64,000 nucleotides of DNA, taken from Methanobrevibacter sp. Lineage in GTDB: Archaea; Methanobacteriota; Methanobacteria; Methanobacteriales; Methanobacteriaceae. Of the stretch, positions 36,247 through 46,031 are shown piece after piece; position 1 is the first letter of the stretch; each line of letters starts with the position of its first letter. Made by a program: the position numbers and the translations under genes. Location of the stretch: contig NZ_JAFRSC010000026.1 of NCBI RefSeq assembly GCF_017427765.1, forward strand, positions 98,073-162,072, in the 5' to 3' direction. Under the pieces are notes generated by a model. That model made no database searches, was not told the DNA's origin, and worked only from the letters and a program-made list of their open reading frames with translations.

Positions 36247-36303
36247 GAAATATTTATATTTTTAATAGTATTTATAATTTCTAAAAAAACAAGGCAGAAG
36301 AAA

Positions 36304-36376
36304 AACTCTTAATTAAGGGCAATAATTGAGGTTGAATGTTATATGGATTTTTTAATAGGGACCCTAATTAAGAGTT
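36304..36376. other. Hairpin region between argG and helicase: sRNA or small ORF
   Basis: AACTCTTAATTA (36304-36315) pairs with TAATTAAGAGTT (36365-36376), extended by GGG/CCC inside. Two readings exist. On the minus strand, a TATA element at 36434-36443 and T-runs at 36283-36289 would bound an RNA of about 125 bases. On the plus strand, GAGGTTGA (36328-36335) precedes ATG 36343, which opens a 67-codon frame with one membrane-like segment (FVLLIIMLYVIVY); its second half is antisense to the helicase. Neither is proven. Confidence 0.35.
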
Positions 36377-36443
36377 ATAAAGAGAAGAAAGTATTTGACT
36401 TTGTTCTCTTGATTATAATGTTGTATGTCATAGTATATAAAAG

Positions 36444-36459
36444 TTTAGGTATGCCTAAA
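36444..36459. promoter_or_regulatory. DtxR-type box
   Basis: TTTAGGTATGCCTAAA is a 16-base near-perfect palindrome of the kind bound by DtxR/MntR-family metal regulators. It abuts a TATA element (36434-36442). It differs at one base from the box at 42034. It also overlaps the helicase stop codon. Confidence 0.5.
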
Positions 36460-38377
36460 TTTTTACCAATAAATTTTCATCTTCAACAAATTCAATCAAT
36501 CTTGCATAAGTGGGGTTATGCATTAATGTGTCTTTATTTCCGATAATGATTAGTTTTCTTTTAGCTCGTGTAATAGCAACGTTTAATCTTCTCAAATCCT
36601 TTAAAAAACCGATGTTTCCATTTTCATTGCTTCTAACGGTTGATATGATGATGATTTCTTTTTCCCTGCCCTGAAAACCGTCAACTGTTTTTACTTCAAC
36701 AGGGGTTTTGTCCTGGATTATTTTGACCTGATCAGCATAGGGGCTTATGATTCCAATTTCGTCTTCATTTAAACCTGCTTTTAAATAATCATTGGCTATT
36801 CTGACCGCTACATCTGCTTCCAGTTTGTTTATAATTGATTTTGAATCTTTAAGATGTTTCTCACCTTCGCTATCAATTTCAGATGTATCTATAAATAGCA
36901 TTGCTTCCTCTTCTTCGCCAGATTGGGTAATATCATTGATTGTTATTTCATCGACGCTTGAATCGCTTTTCAGGCTGTTGTTGTAAAACTCTGCATTTGG
37001 AAATTTCATCAGAAGTGAATTCATACGGTATTGGACATTTAAAAGCTGTGATTTGAATGGGTATAATTTAATCAACTCTTCAAAAAGTGTCTTTTCAAGT
37101 TCCCATGCCTTATCGCTTATTATTGTTGGTGGGAGTTGCTTGTGGTCTCCTGCAAGAATAAACCTGTGGGCTTTTGATATTGGAATCAAAACGCTTGGGA
37201 TTGTGGCTTGTGAAGCTTCATCGATAATTGCAACATCAAATTTGGTTCTTGCAATTGACTCCAGGGCTGAAGAGGAGTTTGTAGCTAATATAACATCACT
37301 TTCCTCAATAATGTCTCGAATCATCTTGTTTTCGACACGTTTAATGTCATCATGAAGCTCATCAATCAGCTGGTTATATTCAATCCACTGCGCCATGGAT
37401 TTCATTTTCTCAGGTGAAATTCCTCGCCCTCCCTTTCCTTTGGAGGCATTATATAGGATATCGTAATCTCCATAGCCTCTGCGGTACTGTGGGGTTGGCT
37501 TTGTATATGTGCTTCTTTTCTCAATCAGATTATCAATTTTATTTTGGATTTTCTTAATTTTTTTGTTCAGTCTGTGATTTTCAACCTTATATGCTAGAGT
37601 TTGTGTGATGTTATGCTTTGAAACTCTCTGCGGATGGCCAAGCCTTGTTAATTTTAATTTTTTATTTTCCATCAGTCTTTCTAAAATATTATCCACTGCA
37701 GCATTACTTTCGGCTGTGGCCAATACTTTATGGTTCTGTCTGGTCTCCTGAGATATTAACTCGACCAATGTTCTGGTCTTTCCTGTTCCGAAAGGACCAT
37801 GAATTAAATAGAAGTTTTCACAGGATAATGCATTTTCAATAGCTCTTTTTTGGGATTTATTGAGGGATTGGTCAATATAATCAATATAAGGCGTTGGCCG
37901 ATTCTTTTTAGGGTTTCTTTTATTTAAAATGTATTCCAATGCATTTTTTCCTTTTAAATTTAAGTGTTTTAAGTTGTCTTCCATTCTTCTGAATGTAATA
38001 TCGTTAGCATACAAATCCAGTCTGACTTTTTTCTTCAATACCCATCGTGGAATTCGTTTATCGAATGCCACTTTAATGAATCTGGCACCTTTTTCGGTTA
38101 CAGTTCCGGTAAAATCACTGCTTAAGGGATTTGCAGCACTTACCAGCACCATATCTCCAACTGATATTTCGGTATCGATCTTTTCAGACCTTCCAAACTG
38201 GACTATTTGAAGGCCCAATTCCTTGCCGACATATTTTCCTTTAACTTTATTGATGGCTCTGCCTAACTCTTCTCTTTTCTGGCCTGACATGTGGGCTATT
38301 TCAAATCGCATCAGTTCGATTTCTGCATCCCTTTCGTAATTTACTAATTTGATTAATTTTTTGATATATTTTTTCAA
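36455..38377 (-). CDS. Upf1/IGHMBP2-like superfamily 1 helicase
   Basis: A 640-residue SF1B helicase. An OB-like N-terminal part (DMVLVSAANPLSSDFTG) precedes Walker A HGPFGTGKTRTLVE near residue 195, the DEAS Walker B (VAIIDEASQATIP), the motif-III AGDHKQLPPTI, and motifs V and VI (TVDGFQGREKEIII and LNVAITRAKRKLII). It probably unwinds RNA or DNA 5' to 3'. It is not in an operon with known repair genes. Confidence 0.92.
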   Translation of the reverse strand: MKKYIKKLIKLVNYERDAEIELMRFEIAHMSGQKREELGRAINKVKGKYVGKELGLQIVQFGRSEKIDTEISVGDMVLVSAANPLSSDFTGTVTEKGARFIKVAFDKRIPRWVLKKKVRLDLYANDITFRRMEDNLKHLNLKGKNALEYILNKRNPKKNRPTPYIDYIDQSLNKSQKRAIENALSCENFYLIHGPFGTGKTRTLVELISQETRQNHKVLATAESNAAVDNILERLMENKKLKLTRLGHPQRVSKHNITQTLAYKVENHRLNKKIKKIQNKIDNLIEKRSTYTKPTPQYRRGYGDYDILYNASKGKGGRGISPEKMKSMAQWIEYNQLIDELHDDIKRVENKMIRDIIEESDVILATNSSSALESIARTKFDVAIIDEASQATIPSVLIPISKAHRFILAGDHKQLPPTIISDKAWELEKTLFEELIKLYPFKSQLLNVQYRMNSLLMKFPNAEFYNNSLKSDSSVDEITINDITQSGEEEEAMLFIDTSEIDSEGEKHLKDSKSIINKLEADVAVRIANDYLKAGLNEDEIGIISPYADQVKIIQDKTPVEVKTVDGFQGREKEIIIISTVRSNENGNIGFLKDLRRLNVAITRAKRKLIIIGNKDTLMHNPTYARLIEFVEDENLLVKI

Positions 38378-38434
38378 TTCAATCCCTAATTATATATTAC
38401 ATTTATAAATAAAAGTTTTAATCTATTATAATAT

Positions 38435-39175
38435 ATGGAGTTTGAAAAAGTTAATCAATTTGATGGTTTGGAGATGAGTTATATCTGTGATTTTTCTGGA
38501 GGATATGTTTCCAGAAATAAGAAGTTATTTTCCCAAATTGAATTGACTGATTTAAACAGGTTTATTTTAGAGGCTTCAGTTTTTGGAACTCCAATTTTTA
38601 AATTAGGCGACGGTAATAATAAATTGCTTATCTTATCTGGAATCCATGGAAATGAATTGCCTCCCCAAATTGCTCATTTGAAGTTATTGAATGAGTTGAT
38701 TGGTAGTGATATTTCTAATATGATTTATTTCATTCCTTTTGCAGCTCCAAAATCCACAATGCTTAGTGAAAGAACATTTAATTCAATGGATTTAAACCGT
38801 TCAACTCATATTAACAACTCTTTAAGCAATCTTATTTTAAATGCTATTTTGGATTTGGACATTAAGTTCGTTGGTGACTTTCACTCAACTGCCATCAATT
38901 CCAATCCCGGATTTGAATCTATTTTTTCATCAAAATCGCCTTGTCCTGAAAGTTTTTTGATTGCCAATTATATTTCACGGGAAATGGGATCTGATGTGAT
39001 TTCATTCGATTTTGCAGGTTCATCCTATAAAGGTGCTGTTGAGGATGTTTGCAATCTAAATGGGGTGCCGGCGGTTACCTGTGAGGTGTTGTCTCCTTTT
39101 TCAAATGTTGCTCAAGGCAGTGTTGATAAATCACTCGCTCAGATGAGAAGTTTTTTAGATTATTTTGGAAAATAA
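38435..39175 (+). CDS. M14-type succinylglutamate desuccinylase/aspartoacylase-like protein
   Basis: A zinc carboxypeptidase-fold protein of 246 residues. SGIHGNELPPQ near residue 70 supplies the HxxE zinc ligands, and DFHSTAINS near 150 gives the third ligand. The C-terminal CEVLSPFSN holds the likely catalytic Glu. The substrate is open; a deacylase or deamidase of an amino-acid conjugate is likely. The gene seems leaderless, with the ATG next to an AT-rich promoter. Confidence 0.8.
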   Translation: MEFEKVNQFDGLEMSYICDFSGGYVSRNKKLFSQIELTDLNRFILEASVFGTPIFKLGDGNNKLLILSGIHGNELPPQIAHLKLLNELIGSDISNMIYFIPFAAPKSTMLSERTFNSMDLNRSTHINNSLSNLILNAILDLDIKFVGDFHSTAINSNPGFESIFSSKSPCPESFLIANYISREMGSDVISFDFAGSSYKGAVEDVCNLNGVPAVTCEVLSPFSNVAQGSVDKSLAQMRSFLDYFGK

Positions 39176-39243
39176 TACTTCTCAAATGCTCTCGGGAAAT
39201 CAATTTTAATTAATATTATAATATTAAATATTAAGGTGATTTC

Positions 39244-39954
39244 ATGTCTTCTTATAAAGGGCATTCCGCATTTGCATTGATTCTTTCGTTGATGTTTTTT
39301 CATAGTCCTCTGTTAATTGCTTTATGTCTGATTGGTGCAAATGTTCCGGATTTTGACCATAAATTCAAAAAGGACAATGTCTATAAGTTGATTATTCTGG
39401 GATTAATAGTGTTTATTTCGCTGTATATCCTTAAATTACCTTATTATATTGGGTTAATCATTGTATTTTTAGGTGTTACTTTTTATTTTTCAGAACACAG
39501 AAGTTTTACACATTCTATTTTCGGTGTTTTAACGTTAACCTCTGCGATATCATTAATATTAATTTGGGGATTTCAGTTAATCACCTCAGTAACTACTTTG
39601 GAAAGTTACTATCTGATAATGGCAGTATTAATAGCTCTTTTAAGCTTTTTATTTTTAAATAAAAAAGTTTTAATGATATTTCTACCATTGTTTTTTATTA
39701 GTTTGTTTATTTTTAACAATGGTGGGATAAACTATCTGGAAATCATTTTTAGTTTATTTTTAGGGTTGTTTTCTCATATTGTTCTTGATTCTTTTACTCC
39801 TGCTGGAATTAAACTTTTCGCCCCAATATCTTCTAAAAAATTCTATAGGAATTTTGGTTTGGCTTCAACATTTATTTTGGCTGTTATCTCCATTATATAT
39901 CATGCTCCATTTTTATTTCAGCTGTTTGAGCAATCTTTAAGAATTTCTCTATAA
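39244..39954 (+). CDS. YdjM-type membrane-bound metal-dependent hydrolase
   Basis: A 236-residue protein with about seven membrane helices and metal-ligand motifs typical of the DUF457/YdjM family: YKGHSAFAL near the start, ANVPDFDHKF near residue 35, HRSFTHSIFG near 88 and SHIVLDSFTPAG near 180. The family is related to membrane hydrolases of unclear substrate. GGTGATTTC precedes the ATG. Confidence 0.82.
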   Translation: MSSYKGHSAFALILSLMFFHSPLLIALCLIGANVPDFDHKFKKDNVYKLIILGLIVFISLYILKLPYYIGLIIVFLGVTFYFSEHRSFTHSIFGVLTLTSAISLILIWGFQLITSVTTLESYYLIMAVLIALLSFLFLNKKVLMIFLPLFFISLFIFNNGGINYLEIIFSLFLGLFSHIVLDSFTPAGIKLFAPISSKKFYRNFGLASTFILAVISIIYHAPFLFQLFEQSLRISL

Positions 39955-39996
39955 TATCATTGACATTTAATAATAAGTTAAATAATAATTAATATC

Positions 39997-41061
39997 ATGG
40001 TTGAAATTTCAGTTATACTTCCGGTTTATAATTCTGAGGATTACTTAAAGGAGTGTCTGGACAGTATTTTAAACCAGTCTTTTAAGGATTTTGAGATTTT
40101 ATGTATTGATGATGGCTCTAGTGATGGGTCTCTTGATATCCTCAATGAATACAAGGATAAGGACGAACGTATAATTGTTGTTTCACAGGAAAATATTGGT
40201 GTTGCCAAAACCAGAAATGAAACATTGAATCGTGTAAATGGTAATTACGTCTATTTTATGGATTCTGATGACTATCTGGATTCCAACACATTTAAAAAAT
40301 TATATGCAAATATCACTTCAAATGAATCTGATTTTTGCATAATGAAAACTATTTTTGTAAACGGCGAAGAGGAATACAAGTTTCCTGCATTTGAATTGGA
40401 TAAGGAATTCGGTAAAGTTAATTTTAACAATTTCACATTCACATATAAAGACGCTAAAAAACATGTGTTAAATGATTTGTTTGCCCCTTGGCTTAAGTTC
40501 TATAGAAAAGACTTCCTAAAAAGCAGTGATGAATTTACTTTTCCGGAAATTAAGTCATATTCTGATGCGCCATTTCATGTAAAAACCATGTTGAATGCTG
40601 AAAAAATCTCATTTGTTCCGGAGTATCTCTATTATTATCGTGAAAATGATGATTCTTTAGTTCATTCGTCTTCAAATACCATTAACTTTTTTAAACTTTC
40701 AGATATTATTGAGGAGTATTTAAGAAACAATAATTTCTTTGATGAGCTTCAGGATGAATTTTATACTTTTAAAACATCCAAATTGGTTTATTATATGGGA
40801 TTTACGGACTCTGATGAATATTATACTAAAGCTAAAGGCGATTTGGCTGAAATTAATGAAAACTTTTTGAATGACTCTTCAAGAAGTATGGTTCCTGAAA
40901 AGAAAGATTTGGATAAGGTTGAACTTATATTGGATTCTGATAACTTAAAAGAATGTAAACTGGCTTTGGAATTGTATGACTGTAAAAGAAGAGTTAATTC
41001 CATGTTGGAATCTAGAAGTTGGAAAGTAACAAAACCTTTAAGGAAATTCATGGGCCGTTAG
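39997..41061 (+). CDS. Family 2 glycosyltransferase
   Basis: A 354-residue GT-A transferase: SVILPVYNSEDYLKECLDS at the start, IDDGSSDGS near residue 36 and the metal-site FMDSDDYLD near 87. The last residues, SRSWKVTKPLRKF, are common at the ends of cell-surface GT2 enzymes. It likely adds a sugar to a surface glycan or glycoprotein. It overlaps the convergent transporter by four bases. Confidence 0.88.
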   Translation: MVEISVILPVYNSEDYLKECLDSILNQSFKDFEILCIDDGSSDGSLDILNEYKDKDERIIVVSQENIGVAKTRNETLNRVNGNYVYFMDSDDYLDSNTFKKLYANITSNESDFCIMKTIFVNGEEEYKFPAFELDKEFGKVNFNNFTFTYKDAKKHVLNDLFAPWLKFYRKDFLKSSDEFTFPEIKSYSDAPFHVKTMLNAEKISFVPEYLYYYRENDDSLVHSSSNTINFFKLSDIIEEYLRNNNFFDELQDEFYTFKTSKLVYYMGFTDSDEYYTKAKGDLAEINENFLNDSSRSMVPEKKDLDKVELILDSDNLKECKLALELYDCKRRVNSMLESRSWKVTKPLRKFMGR

Positions 41062-42023
41062 AATATATTCCGGCAGACGAAAAACAATCCTGAATTTTGA
41101 ATCCACAAACAGAATTTTGAAACAAGATATAATACCGGAAGTTCTATCAATGGTCCGATAACAAGGGCAATTGATATAAGTTCATGGCCTGGAAAAGAGT
41201 TGATTGCTATCGCCAGTGCCAGCGGTGAATTTCTAGCTAATGTTGTCATTGTAAGGCTTGCATACTCATGATAAGTGAAATTGATTTTTTCAGATAGTAA
41301 AAGGTCAATAATTGTATTAACTCCAAAGAAAATGATTAATGGGATAAATATTGTTACTGTTGAGCTTAAATTTTCAAAAAGCAGTTTTCCTTGGGATGCA
41401 AATATGCAAAATACTGCAAGCGCTAAAAACCAAATTTCGAGTGAACTGAATATGCTCTCAATTTTCCATTTCATATTCTTAAAAATCATTTTTGTTATTA
41501 AACTTGCGATGAATGGGATTATAATGACAATTAACAAGGAATATGCAAGTTGGGTGTAATCCATCATATGTCCACTTGAAAAGAATATTATTAAATATAT
41601 TGGAAGTAAAACAATCTGCAGAACTAGATTCATTGGTAAAATTGAAAGGCTTAAATTCAAATCGCCCTTTGCTAATTTTGTAAATACCAAATACCAGTCT
41701 GTGCATGGAGTTAAGATTAGCATGAAAAATCCAATAAACAGATCAATTTGGCCTTTGAAAAATATTGACCCTAGAAAATACCCAAATAATGGGGTCCATA
41801 GAAAATTGATTAAAATGCTTGTTAGGCTAAATTTCACATTTTTGAAACTGTTTTTTAATTCATTTAAAGGAACTTCCAAAAATAATCCGTAAAGCATCAA
41901 ACATAAGAATATATTTATTAAATAACTAGTATTCTGGGCGATTAAATTGATGTTGGAGAATAATAATCCGATAATCACTGCAGAAAAGATTATTATCGGT
42001 TCTAGTTTTTCAATTAATTCCAT
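41058..42023 (-). CDS. ACR3/bile-acid-type transporter
   Basis: A membrane protein of about 321 residues with ten helices, of the BASS/ACR3 superfamily. The TPCTDWYLVFT segment near residue 105 carries the Cys conserved in ACR3 arsenite exporters, so arsenite is a possible substrate; other anions are possible too. The frame begins nine bases earlier with GTG, but ATG 42023 has AGGTGA five bases upstream. The ribosome-binding site overlaps a DtxR-type box, so expression is probably metal-responsive. No arsR or arsenate reductase lies beside it. Confidence 0.8.
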   Translation of the reverse strand: MELIEKLEPIIIFSAVIIGLLFSNINLIAQNTSYLINIFLCLMLYGLFLEVPLNELKNSFKNVKFSLTSILINFLWTPLFGYFLGSIFFKGQIDLFIGFFMLILTPCTDWYLVFTKLAKGDLNLSLSILPMNLVLQIVLLPIYLIIFFSSGHMMDYTQLAYSLLIVIIIPFIASLITKMIFKNMKWKIESIFSSLEIWFLALAVFCIFASQGKLLFENLSSTVTIFIPLIIFFGVNTIIDLLLSEKINFTYHEYASLTMTTLARNSPLALAIAINSFPGHELISIALVIGPLIELPVLYLVSKFCLWIQNSGLFFVCRNIF

Positions 42024-42033
42024 GCTTTTCACC

Positions 42034-42049
42034 TTTAGGTATGACTAAA
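42034..42049. promoter_or_regulatory. DtxR-type box at the ACR3-like gene
   Basis: TTTAGGTATGACTAAA on the plus strand. On the minus strand it follows a TATA element (TATTATATAC, about 42062-42071) and overlaps the ribosome-binding site, the expected place for a repressor site. Confidence 0.55.
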
Positions 42050-42269
42050 TTTGTTCATCATTGTATATAATATTTAGTTTATTGATAATTTTTCTTTAAT
42101 TTATAGCCTGGCTATTGATTATTTAGCATTTCTTATTTTTTACAATTAAACTGTTCATTTGGTTTTTTTAATAAAATTTTTATTAATTTATTTCAAATTT
42201 ATATGATTTTTTTAAAAAGCATACATTTATAATAAATAATCATGATAAATAATAATATTATTATTTAAT

Positions 42270-42283
42270 GTCAAAATTTTGAC
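42270..42283. promoter_or_regulatory. Perfect palindrome upstream of the ehb promoter
   Basis: GTCAAAATTTTGAC, 14 bases, directly precedes the TATA element TTATAATTATATAA (42284-42297). A 20-base AT palindrome (42247-42266) lies further upstream. Position suggests an activator or repressor site for the whole ehb operon. Confidence 0.5.
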
Positions 42284-42315
42284 TTATAATTATATAATGA
42301 AATGGAGCTTATTTA

Positions 42316-42630
42316 ATGTTTTTAACTAGAATTGGTTATGGAATAATTTATTTCCTTGACCTCATTTACGAAATCATTAAAGCAACAATTGACGTTGCTT
42401 TTAATTCAGTTATGAGGAGGAGAATTGATCCTATTGTCATAGATATTGAGACAGTATTGGAAAGACCAATTTCTCAAACAATTTTGGCTAATAGTATCAC
42501 ATTGACTCCTGGTACTTTGTCCGTTGATTTAGATAGTGAAAATAACATTATTAAAGTAGCTGCTATTTCTCCAAGATCAAAAGAGGATATAATTCCTTTT
42601 GAGAAGTATATCAAGAAAATGCTGGAATAG
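42316..42630 (+). CDS. ehbA: Energy-converting hydrogenase B subunit A
   Basis: First gene of the ehb operon. Its 104 residues resemble the MnhE/MrpE subunit of multi-subunit Na+/H+ antiporters: hydrophobic N-terminus, then VLERPISQTILANSITLTPGT. Ehb is a membrane-bound [NiFe] hydrogenase that uses the ion gradient to drive ferredoxin reduction with H2, supplying low-potential electrons for CO2 fixation. The A subunit is in the antiporter-like membrane arm. GGAGCTT precedes the ATG. Confidence 0.9.
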   Translation: MFLTRIGYGIIYFLDLIYEIIKATIDVAFNSVMRRRIDPIVIDIETVLERPISQTILANSITLTPGTLSVDLDSENNIIKVAAISPRSKEDIIPFEKYIKKMLE

Positions 42631-42674
42631 ATTTCTTTTAAGGCATTTTCTTAAAATTAATCGAGTGAGATAGT

Positions 42675-42941
42675 ATGGATATATTGTTTATTTCAAAATA
42701 TATTGTGGTTATAGCATTAATTATCATGATGTTGGCCGCTTTAAGAGCAAGTGCATATAAATCCAGCTCAATGGGGCTTTTAGGAAGCTCTGTAGTTGTT
42801 GTAGCTTTTGCTATGGCACTACTTATTGCAGGGGATTTGTATAATCTTGAATTCTATAAAGATATATCATTAGCTTTAATATTCTTTGGTTTTGTAGGTA
42901 CTGTTGCTTTCGCTGCTGTTTTGGGAGGTAATGACGAATGA
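42675..42941 (+). CDS. ehbB: Energy-converting hydrogenase B subunit B
   Basis: A small membrane protein of 88 residues with three hydrophobic segments, like MnhF/MrpF. It lies in the order expected for ehb, 44 bases after ehbA, and overlaps ehbC by four bases. Confidence 0.88.
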   Translation: MDILFISKYIVVIALIIMMLAALRASAYKSSSMGLLGSSVVVVAFAMALLIAGDLYNLEFYKDISLALIFFGFVGTVAFAAVLGGNDE

Positions 42942-43357
42942 TAGAATATATTCAATCAGCCCTTCTAATTATATCAGCAATTCTGATTATCATATCAGCA
43001 ATAGGATTGCTCACAGTATCCAAAAACACTAAAAATGCAGTCTATGGAAGAATTCACATTGTTGGTGTTTTTGATGTTGCTTGTATTATTGCTATGATTG
43101 GTCTTGGCCAATATTTGCTTGCGGGAATATATTTTATTATTGCACCGTTTACAGCACATGCAATCGCTAATGCTTATTGGAAAAAAGAAGATAGAGAAAA
43201 TAATTCAGATTTAGTGACTGAAGAAGTTGTTGAAGATGGAAATCCGTTTTTACATTCTGCTGAAAAAATGCAAGCTTTAGAGAGTAAAGATTCAGAAAAA
43301 CTTAAGACAGACTCCAGATTTTCAGTTGCTATGTTAGATATTGATGAGGGGGAGTAA
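42938..43357 (+). CDS. ehbC: Energy-converting hydrogenase B subunit C
   Basis: A membrane protein of 139 residues whose first 90 resemble MnhG/MrpG (three helices, [17 protein letters not shown]). A polar, acidic tail of about 45 residues follows and probably faces the cytoplasm. It overlaps ehbB. Confidence 0.88.
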   Translation: MIEYIQSALLIISAILIIISAIGLLTVSKNTKNAVYGRIHIVGVFDVACIIAMIGLGQYLLAGIYFIIAPFTAHAIANAYWKKEDRENNSDLVTEEVVEDGNPFLHSAEKMQALESKDSEKLKTDSRFSVAMLDIDEGE

Positions 43358-43358
43358 G

Positions 43359-43592
43359 ATGTTAGACTTCGTATTAATGATTATAATTATTGTAAGCGCA
43401 ATTCTTGCTCTTATTCAAAAAGACTTATTAAAAGCTGCAATTTTGACAGGATTTTCTGGAGGAGCTCTTGCAGTTCTTTTCCAAATTTTACTTGCGCCTG
43501 ATGTTGCTTTGACTCAGGCTATTGTTGGTGCAGCAATTGTTCCTGTATTTATTGCTTTGGCTGTTAAAAAAACTCAAAGGGAGGATAGCTAA
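43359..43592 (+). CDS. ehbD: Energy-converting hydrogenase B subunit D
   Basis: A 77-residue membrane protein of the MnhB N-terminal/DUF4040 type, with [24 protein letters not shown], which carries the Asp/Glu-type residue region of the antiporter B subunit. The frame extends back to 43341, but ATG 43359 follows GGGGGAG and matches the usual start. Confidence 0.88.
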   Translation: MLDFVLMIIIIVSAILALIQKDLLKAAILTGFSGGALAVLFQILLAPDVALTQAIVGAAIVPVFIALAVKKTQREDS

Positions 43593-43978
43593 TGGCACAA
43601 ACTCAACTTGCGATATTATTGACATCTGCTGCATTGGTTATTATTGGACTATACTCAGCAATTTTCATTGATAATATCATAAAGAAAATAATTGGTATTA
43701 GTTTTATTGAAGAAGGTGCTAATCTGTTTATCGTTGCTATTGGTTATAAACCTGGTGGTGTTGTTCCTATTTTACTGCCTGGAATGGACACTTCATGGTT
43801 TGCAACAAATGCTGCTTATCCTTTGCCTTTTGGTTTGGTACTTACAAGTATCGTAATTGGTGCTAGTACTTTAGCTGTAATGCTTGCTTTGGTAATGGTT
43901 TTATATAGAAGATATGGAACTTTGTCCACTAAAGTAATGTTGGCAGACACATCAAAACAGGAGGAATACGATGAATGA
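43592..43978 (+). CDS. ehbE: Energy-converting hydrogenase B subunit E
   Basis: A 128-residue membrane protein like MnhC/NuoK with three helices ([25 protein letters not shown] region, then [24 protein letters not shown]). NuoK-type subunits carry membrane carboxylates for proton transfer. The start overlaps the ehbD stop. Confidence 0.88.
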   Translation: MAQTQLAILLTSAALVIIGLYSAIFIDNIIKKIIGISFIEEGANLFIVAIGYKPGGVVPILLPGMDTSWFATNAAYPLPFGLVLTSIVIGASTLAVMLALVMVLYRRYGTLSTKVMLADTSKQEEYDE

Positions 43979-45425
43979 ACTAATTCCACTTATGGTTATT
44001 GTTCCTTTGATGGCTGCATTGCTTATTAGTGCATTTTCAAAGTTTAATAAAGCAACCAAAATATTCGCTTTTGTTGTTGCAATTTGTCTTCCGATTATAC
44101 CGTTGGCTTCAAATTATGGGCTTCATTACTTTGGAGGTTATGCGCCGATAATGGATAATGTAACATCCACACTATATCATCCGGCAATTACCTATTCATT
44201 TACATTCTTACAACAGATATTCATCGCAATGATTGGTCTTTTAACATTTCTGGTTGTCTTTATCTACTTGACCAAATACAGAAAAGTTTCAGGACCTTAC
44301 TTGTTCCTATTGTTTTTAGGTACTGCTGCTGTAACTGCAATGTTACTGACAGATGATATTTTCCACATGTTTGTGTTCTTTGAGATATTGGCTCTAGCAC
44401 AAGTGGGTATTGTTGCAGCTTCATCAATCGATTACAGTTATGAAATGGCTTTAAAATATATGATTTTAGGTTCAATTGGATCACCTATCATGCTTTTGGG
44501 AATTGGATTCCTTCTGGCATTGACTGGTAGTGTTAATGTTACAGATATTGCCGCTGCTGTTCACAATGGTTTAGTTGATATTACATCTCCAGTATTTTTA
44601 TTATCACTCGGTTTAATATTCTTTGGTTGGTTATATGCCTCTGGTCTGCCACCATTCCATACTATAAAATCTGGAATCTATTCAAAAGCGGAACCTCATG
44701 GAGCAGCATTGCTTCAGTCATTTACAGTTATCTCAATGGTTTCAATTGTATTGATAATGTTTAGGATTTATTCATCCCTACCAATATTTGAAGTTCTCAT
44801 AGTCTTCTTCTCTATCTTGGCTATGATTTTAGGTGTTTCTCTCGCACTTACTCAAACAGACTTCAGAAGGATGATTGGATTTTTAGCTGTTGGTGAGTTA
44901 GGATTTATAGGATTAGGTATTGGTCTTGGAACCCAATACGCAATAACAGCTGGTCTTTTCCAAGCATTGAATGAAATCATTATTACTGCATTATTATTCA
45001 TAGGATTTGGCGCAATAGTAAATGCAACAAATGAGGTGGATACCCGAAAACTCGGAGGTCTTCTTGCATACCATCCAAAAGTAAGTATCATGCTTTTAAT
45101 TGGCGGTTTGGCAATGGCTGGTGTTCCTCCGTTAAGCGGATTCCAGTCTAAACTGATGCTTGTTCAAGCTTCATTAAGCTGCGGATTCCCTGAGATATCC
45201 ATTTTGGCAATCATGGTAAGTATTGCTACATTTGTGGTATTTGTAAAAACATATTATACAATGTTCTTAAAGCCAAAACCTAATGATTTGGAAGTTGAAG
45301 GTAAGGATGTTCCACGTGCAATGATTTTTGCTATGGGAATTTTATTAATTATCATCCTGTTATTAGGTATTTTCCCAGATGTGGTTACAAATGGAATTTC
45401 TAACTTTGTAGGAGGGATATTATGA
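43971..45425 (+). CDS. ehbF: Energy-converting hydrogenase B subunit F
   Basis: The large ion-pumping membrane subunit, 484 residues and about 14 helices, homologous to MrpD and to NuoL/M/N of complex I. The key segments of the fold are visible: a Glu in [11 protein letters not shown] near residue 138, and a Lys in helix 7 and 8 regions ([14 protein letters not shown] near 237). It is the main candidate for proton or Na+ translocation. It overlaps ehbE and ehbG. Confidence 0.93.
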   Translation: MNELIPLMVIVPLMAALLISAFSKFNKATKIFAFVVAICLPIIPLASNYGLHYFGGYAPIMDNVTSTLYHPAITYSFTFLQQIFIAMIGLLTFLVVFIYLTKYRKVSGPYLFLLFLGTAAVTAMLLTDDIFHMFVFFEILALAQVGIVAASSIDYSYEMALKYMILGSIGSPIMLLGIGFLLALTGSVNVTDIAAAVHNGLVDITSPVFLLSLGLIFFGWLYASGLPPFHTIKSGIYSKAEPHGAALLQSFTVISMVSIVLIMFRIYSSLPIFEVLIVFFSILAMILGVSLALTQTDFRRMIGFLAVGELGFIGLGIGLGTQYAITAGLFQALNEIIITALLFIGFGAIVNATNEVDTRKLGGLLAYHPKVSIMLLIGGLAMAGVPPLSGFQSKLMLVQASLSCGFPEISILAIMVSIATFVVFVKTYYTMFLKPKPNDLEVEGKDVPRAMIFAMGILLIIILLLGIFPDVVTNGISNFVGGIL

Positions 45426-45757
45426 AACTTTATGATCAGATATTCAATGTTGTAAAACAGTTTAGAAAATTGTTTTCTCCAGGGCCTGTAACAAATGCTG
45501 ACGTTTCAGGAAGCATTACAGCCGAAATATTTTTAATTGTTTCATTAGTGTTGTCTGCAATATTGCTTAGACATATCAGTGTTCTTCTTGCAGGTTTGGT
45601 AACTTTAATATTGGCTATCGTGTTGATTTCAAACATTCCACTTATTCCGAAGTTTAAAATTGAACAGGAGGATTCATTGGAAAAAATGCTGTTTTATGCG
45701 GTGGTAACACTTAGTATTATTGTCGTATTCTTATACTGGGGTGGTAATCTTGTCTAG
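45422..45757 (+). CDS. ehbG: Energy-converting hydrogenase B subunit G
   Basis: A 111-residue membrane protein with three hydrophobic segments and a polar N-terminus of about 40 residues. I name it by its fixed place in the ehb operon, since the sequence itself has no strong motif. It overlaps ehbF by four bases. Confidence 0.85.
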   Translation: MKLYDQIFNVVKQFRKLFSPGPVTNADVSGSITAEIFLIVSLVLSAILLRHISVLLAGLVTLILAIVLISNIPLIPKFKIEQEDSLEKMLFYAVVTLSIIVVFLYWGGNLV

Positions 45758-46031
45758 TAAAAGTACAATTCGTAATTTAATTGCAGCGGTATTGACAGCA
45801 ATATTTTCTGTTACTTTACTGGATGCAATTTTCCATTTAAGCAATATCATTAATCCTGGTGTAAGCTATATTTACAATGCTTTGGGAACTCAAATAGCTC
45901 CAAATATGGTTACTGTGGTTATTTTTGATTTCAGAGCTTATGATACATTAGGTGAATCAATTATATTATTGACTGCCGGATTGGTAGTTCTACTTATATT
46001 CGGTAGAGGATTATTGGGGGATAAACAATGA
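45750..46031 (+). CDS. ehbH: Energy-converting hydrogenase B subunit H
   Basis: A membrane protein of about 94 residues resembling the N-terminal half of MnhB/MrpB ([21 protein letters not shown]). No ATG is available. GGGGTGGT upstream points to TTG 45750, inside the end of ehbG; GTG 45741 is the alternative. Confidence 0.86.
   Translation: MSSKSTIRNLIAAVLTAIFSVTLLDAIFHLSNIINPGVSYIYNALGTQIAPNMVTVVIFDFRAYDTLGESIILLTAGLVVLLIFGRGLLGDKQ

Noticed and set aside
42247..42266. 20-base AT-only palindrome before ehb as a regulatory site
   Set aside because: Palindromes of A and T alone are expected by chance in such AT-rich spacers; a similar one occurs at 16606-16621.
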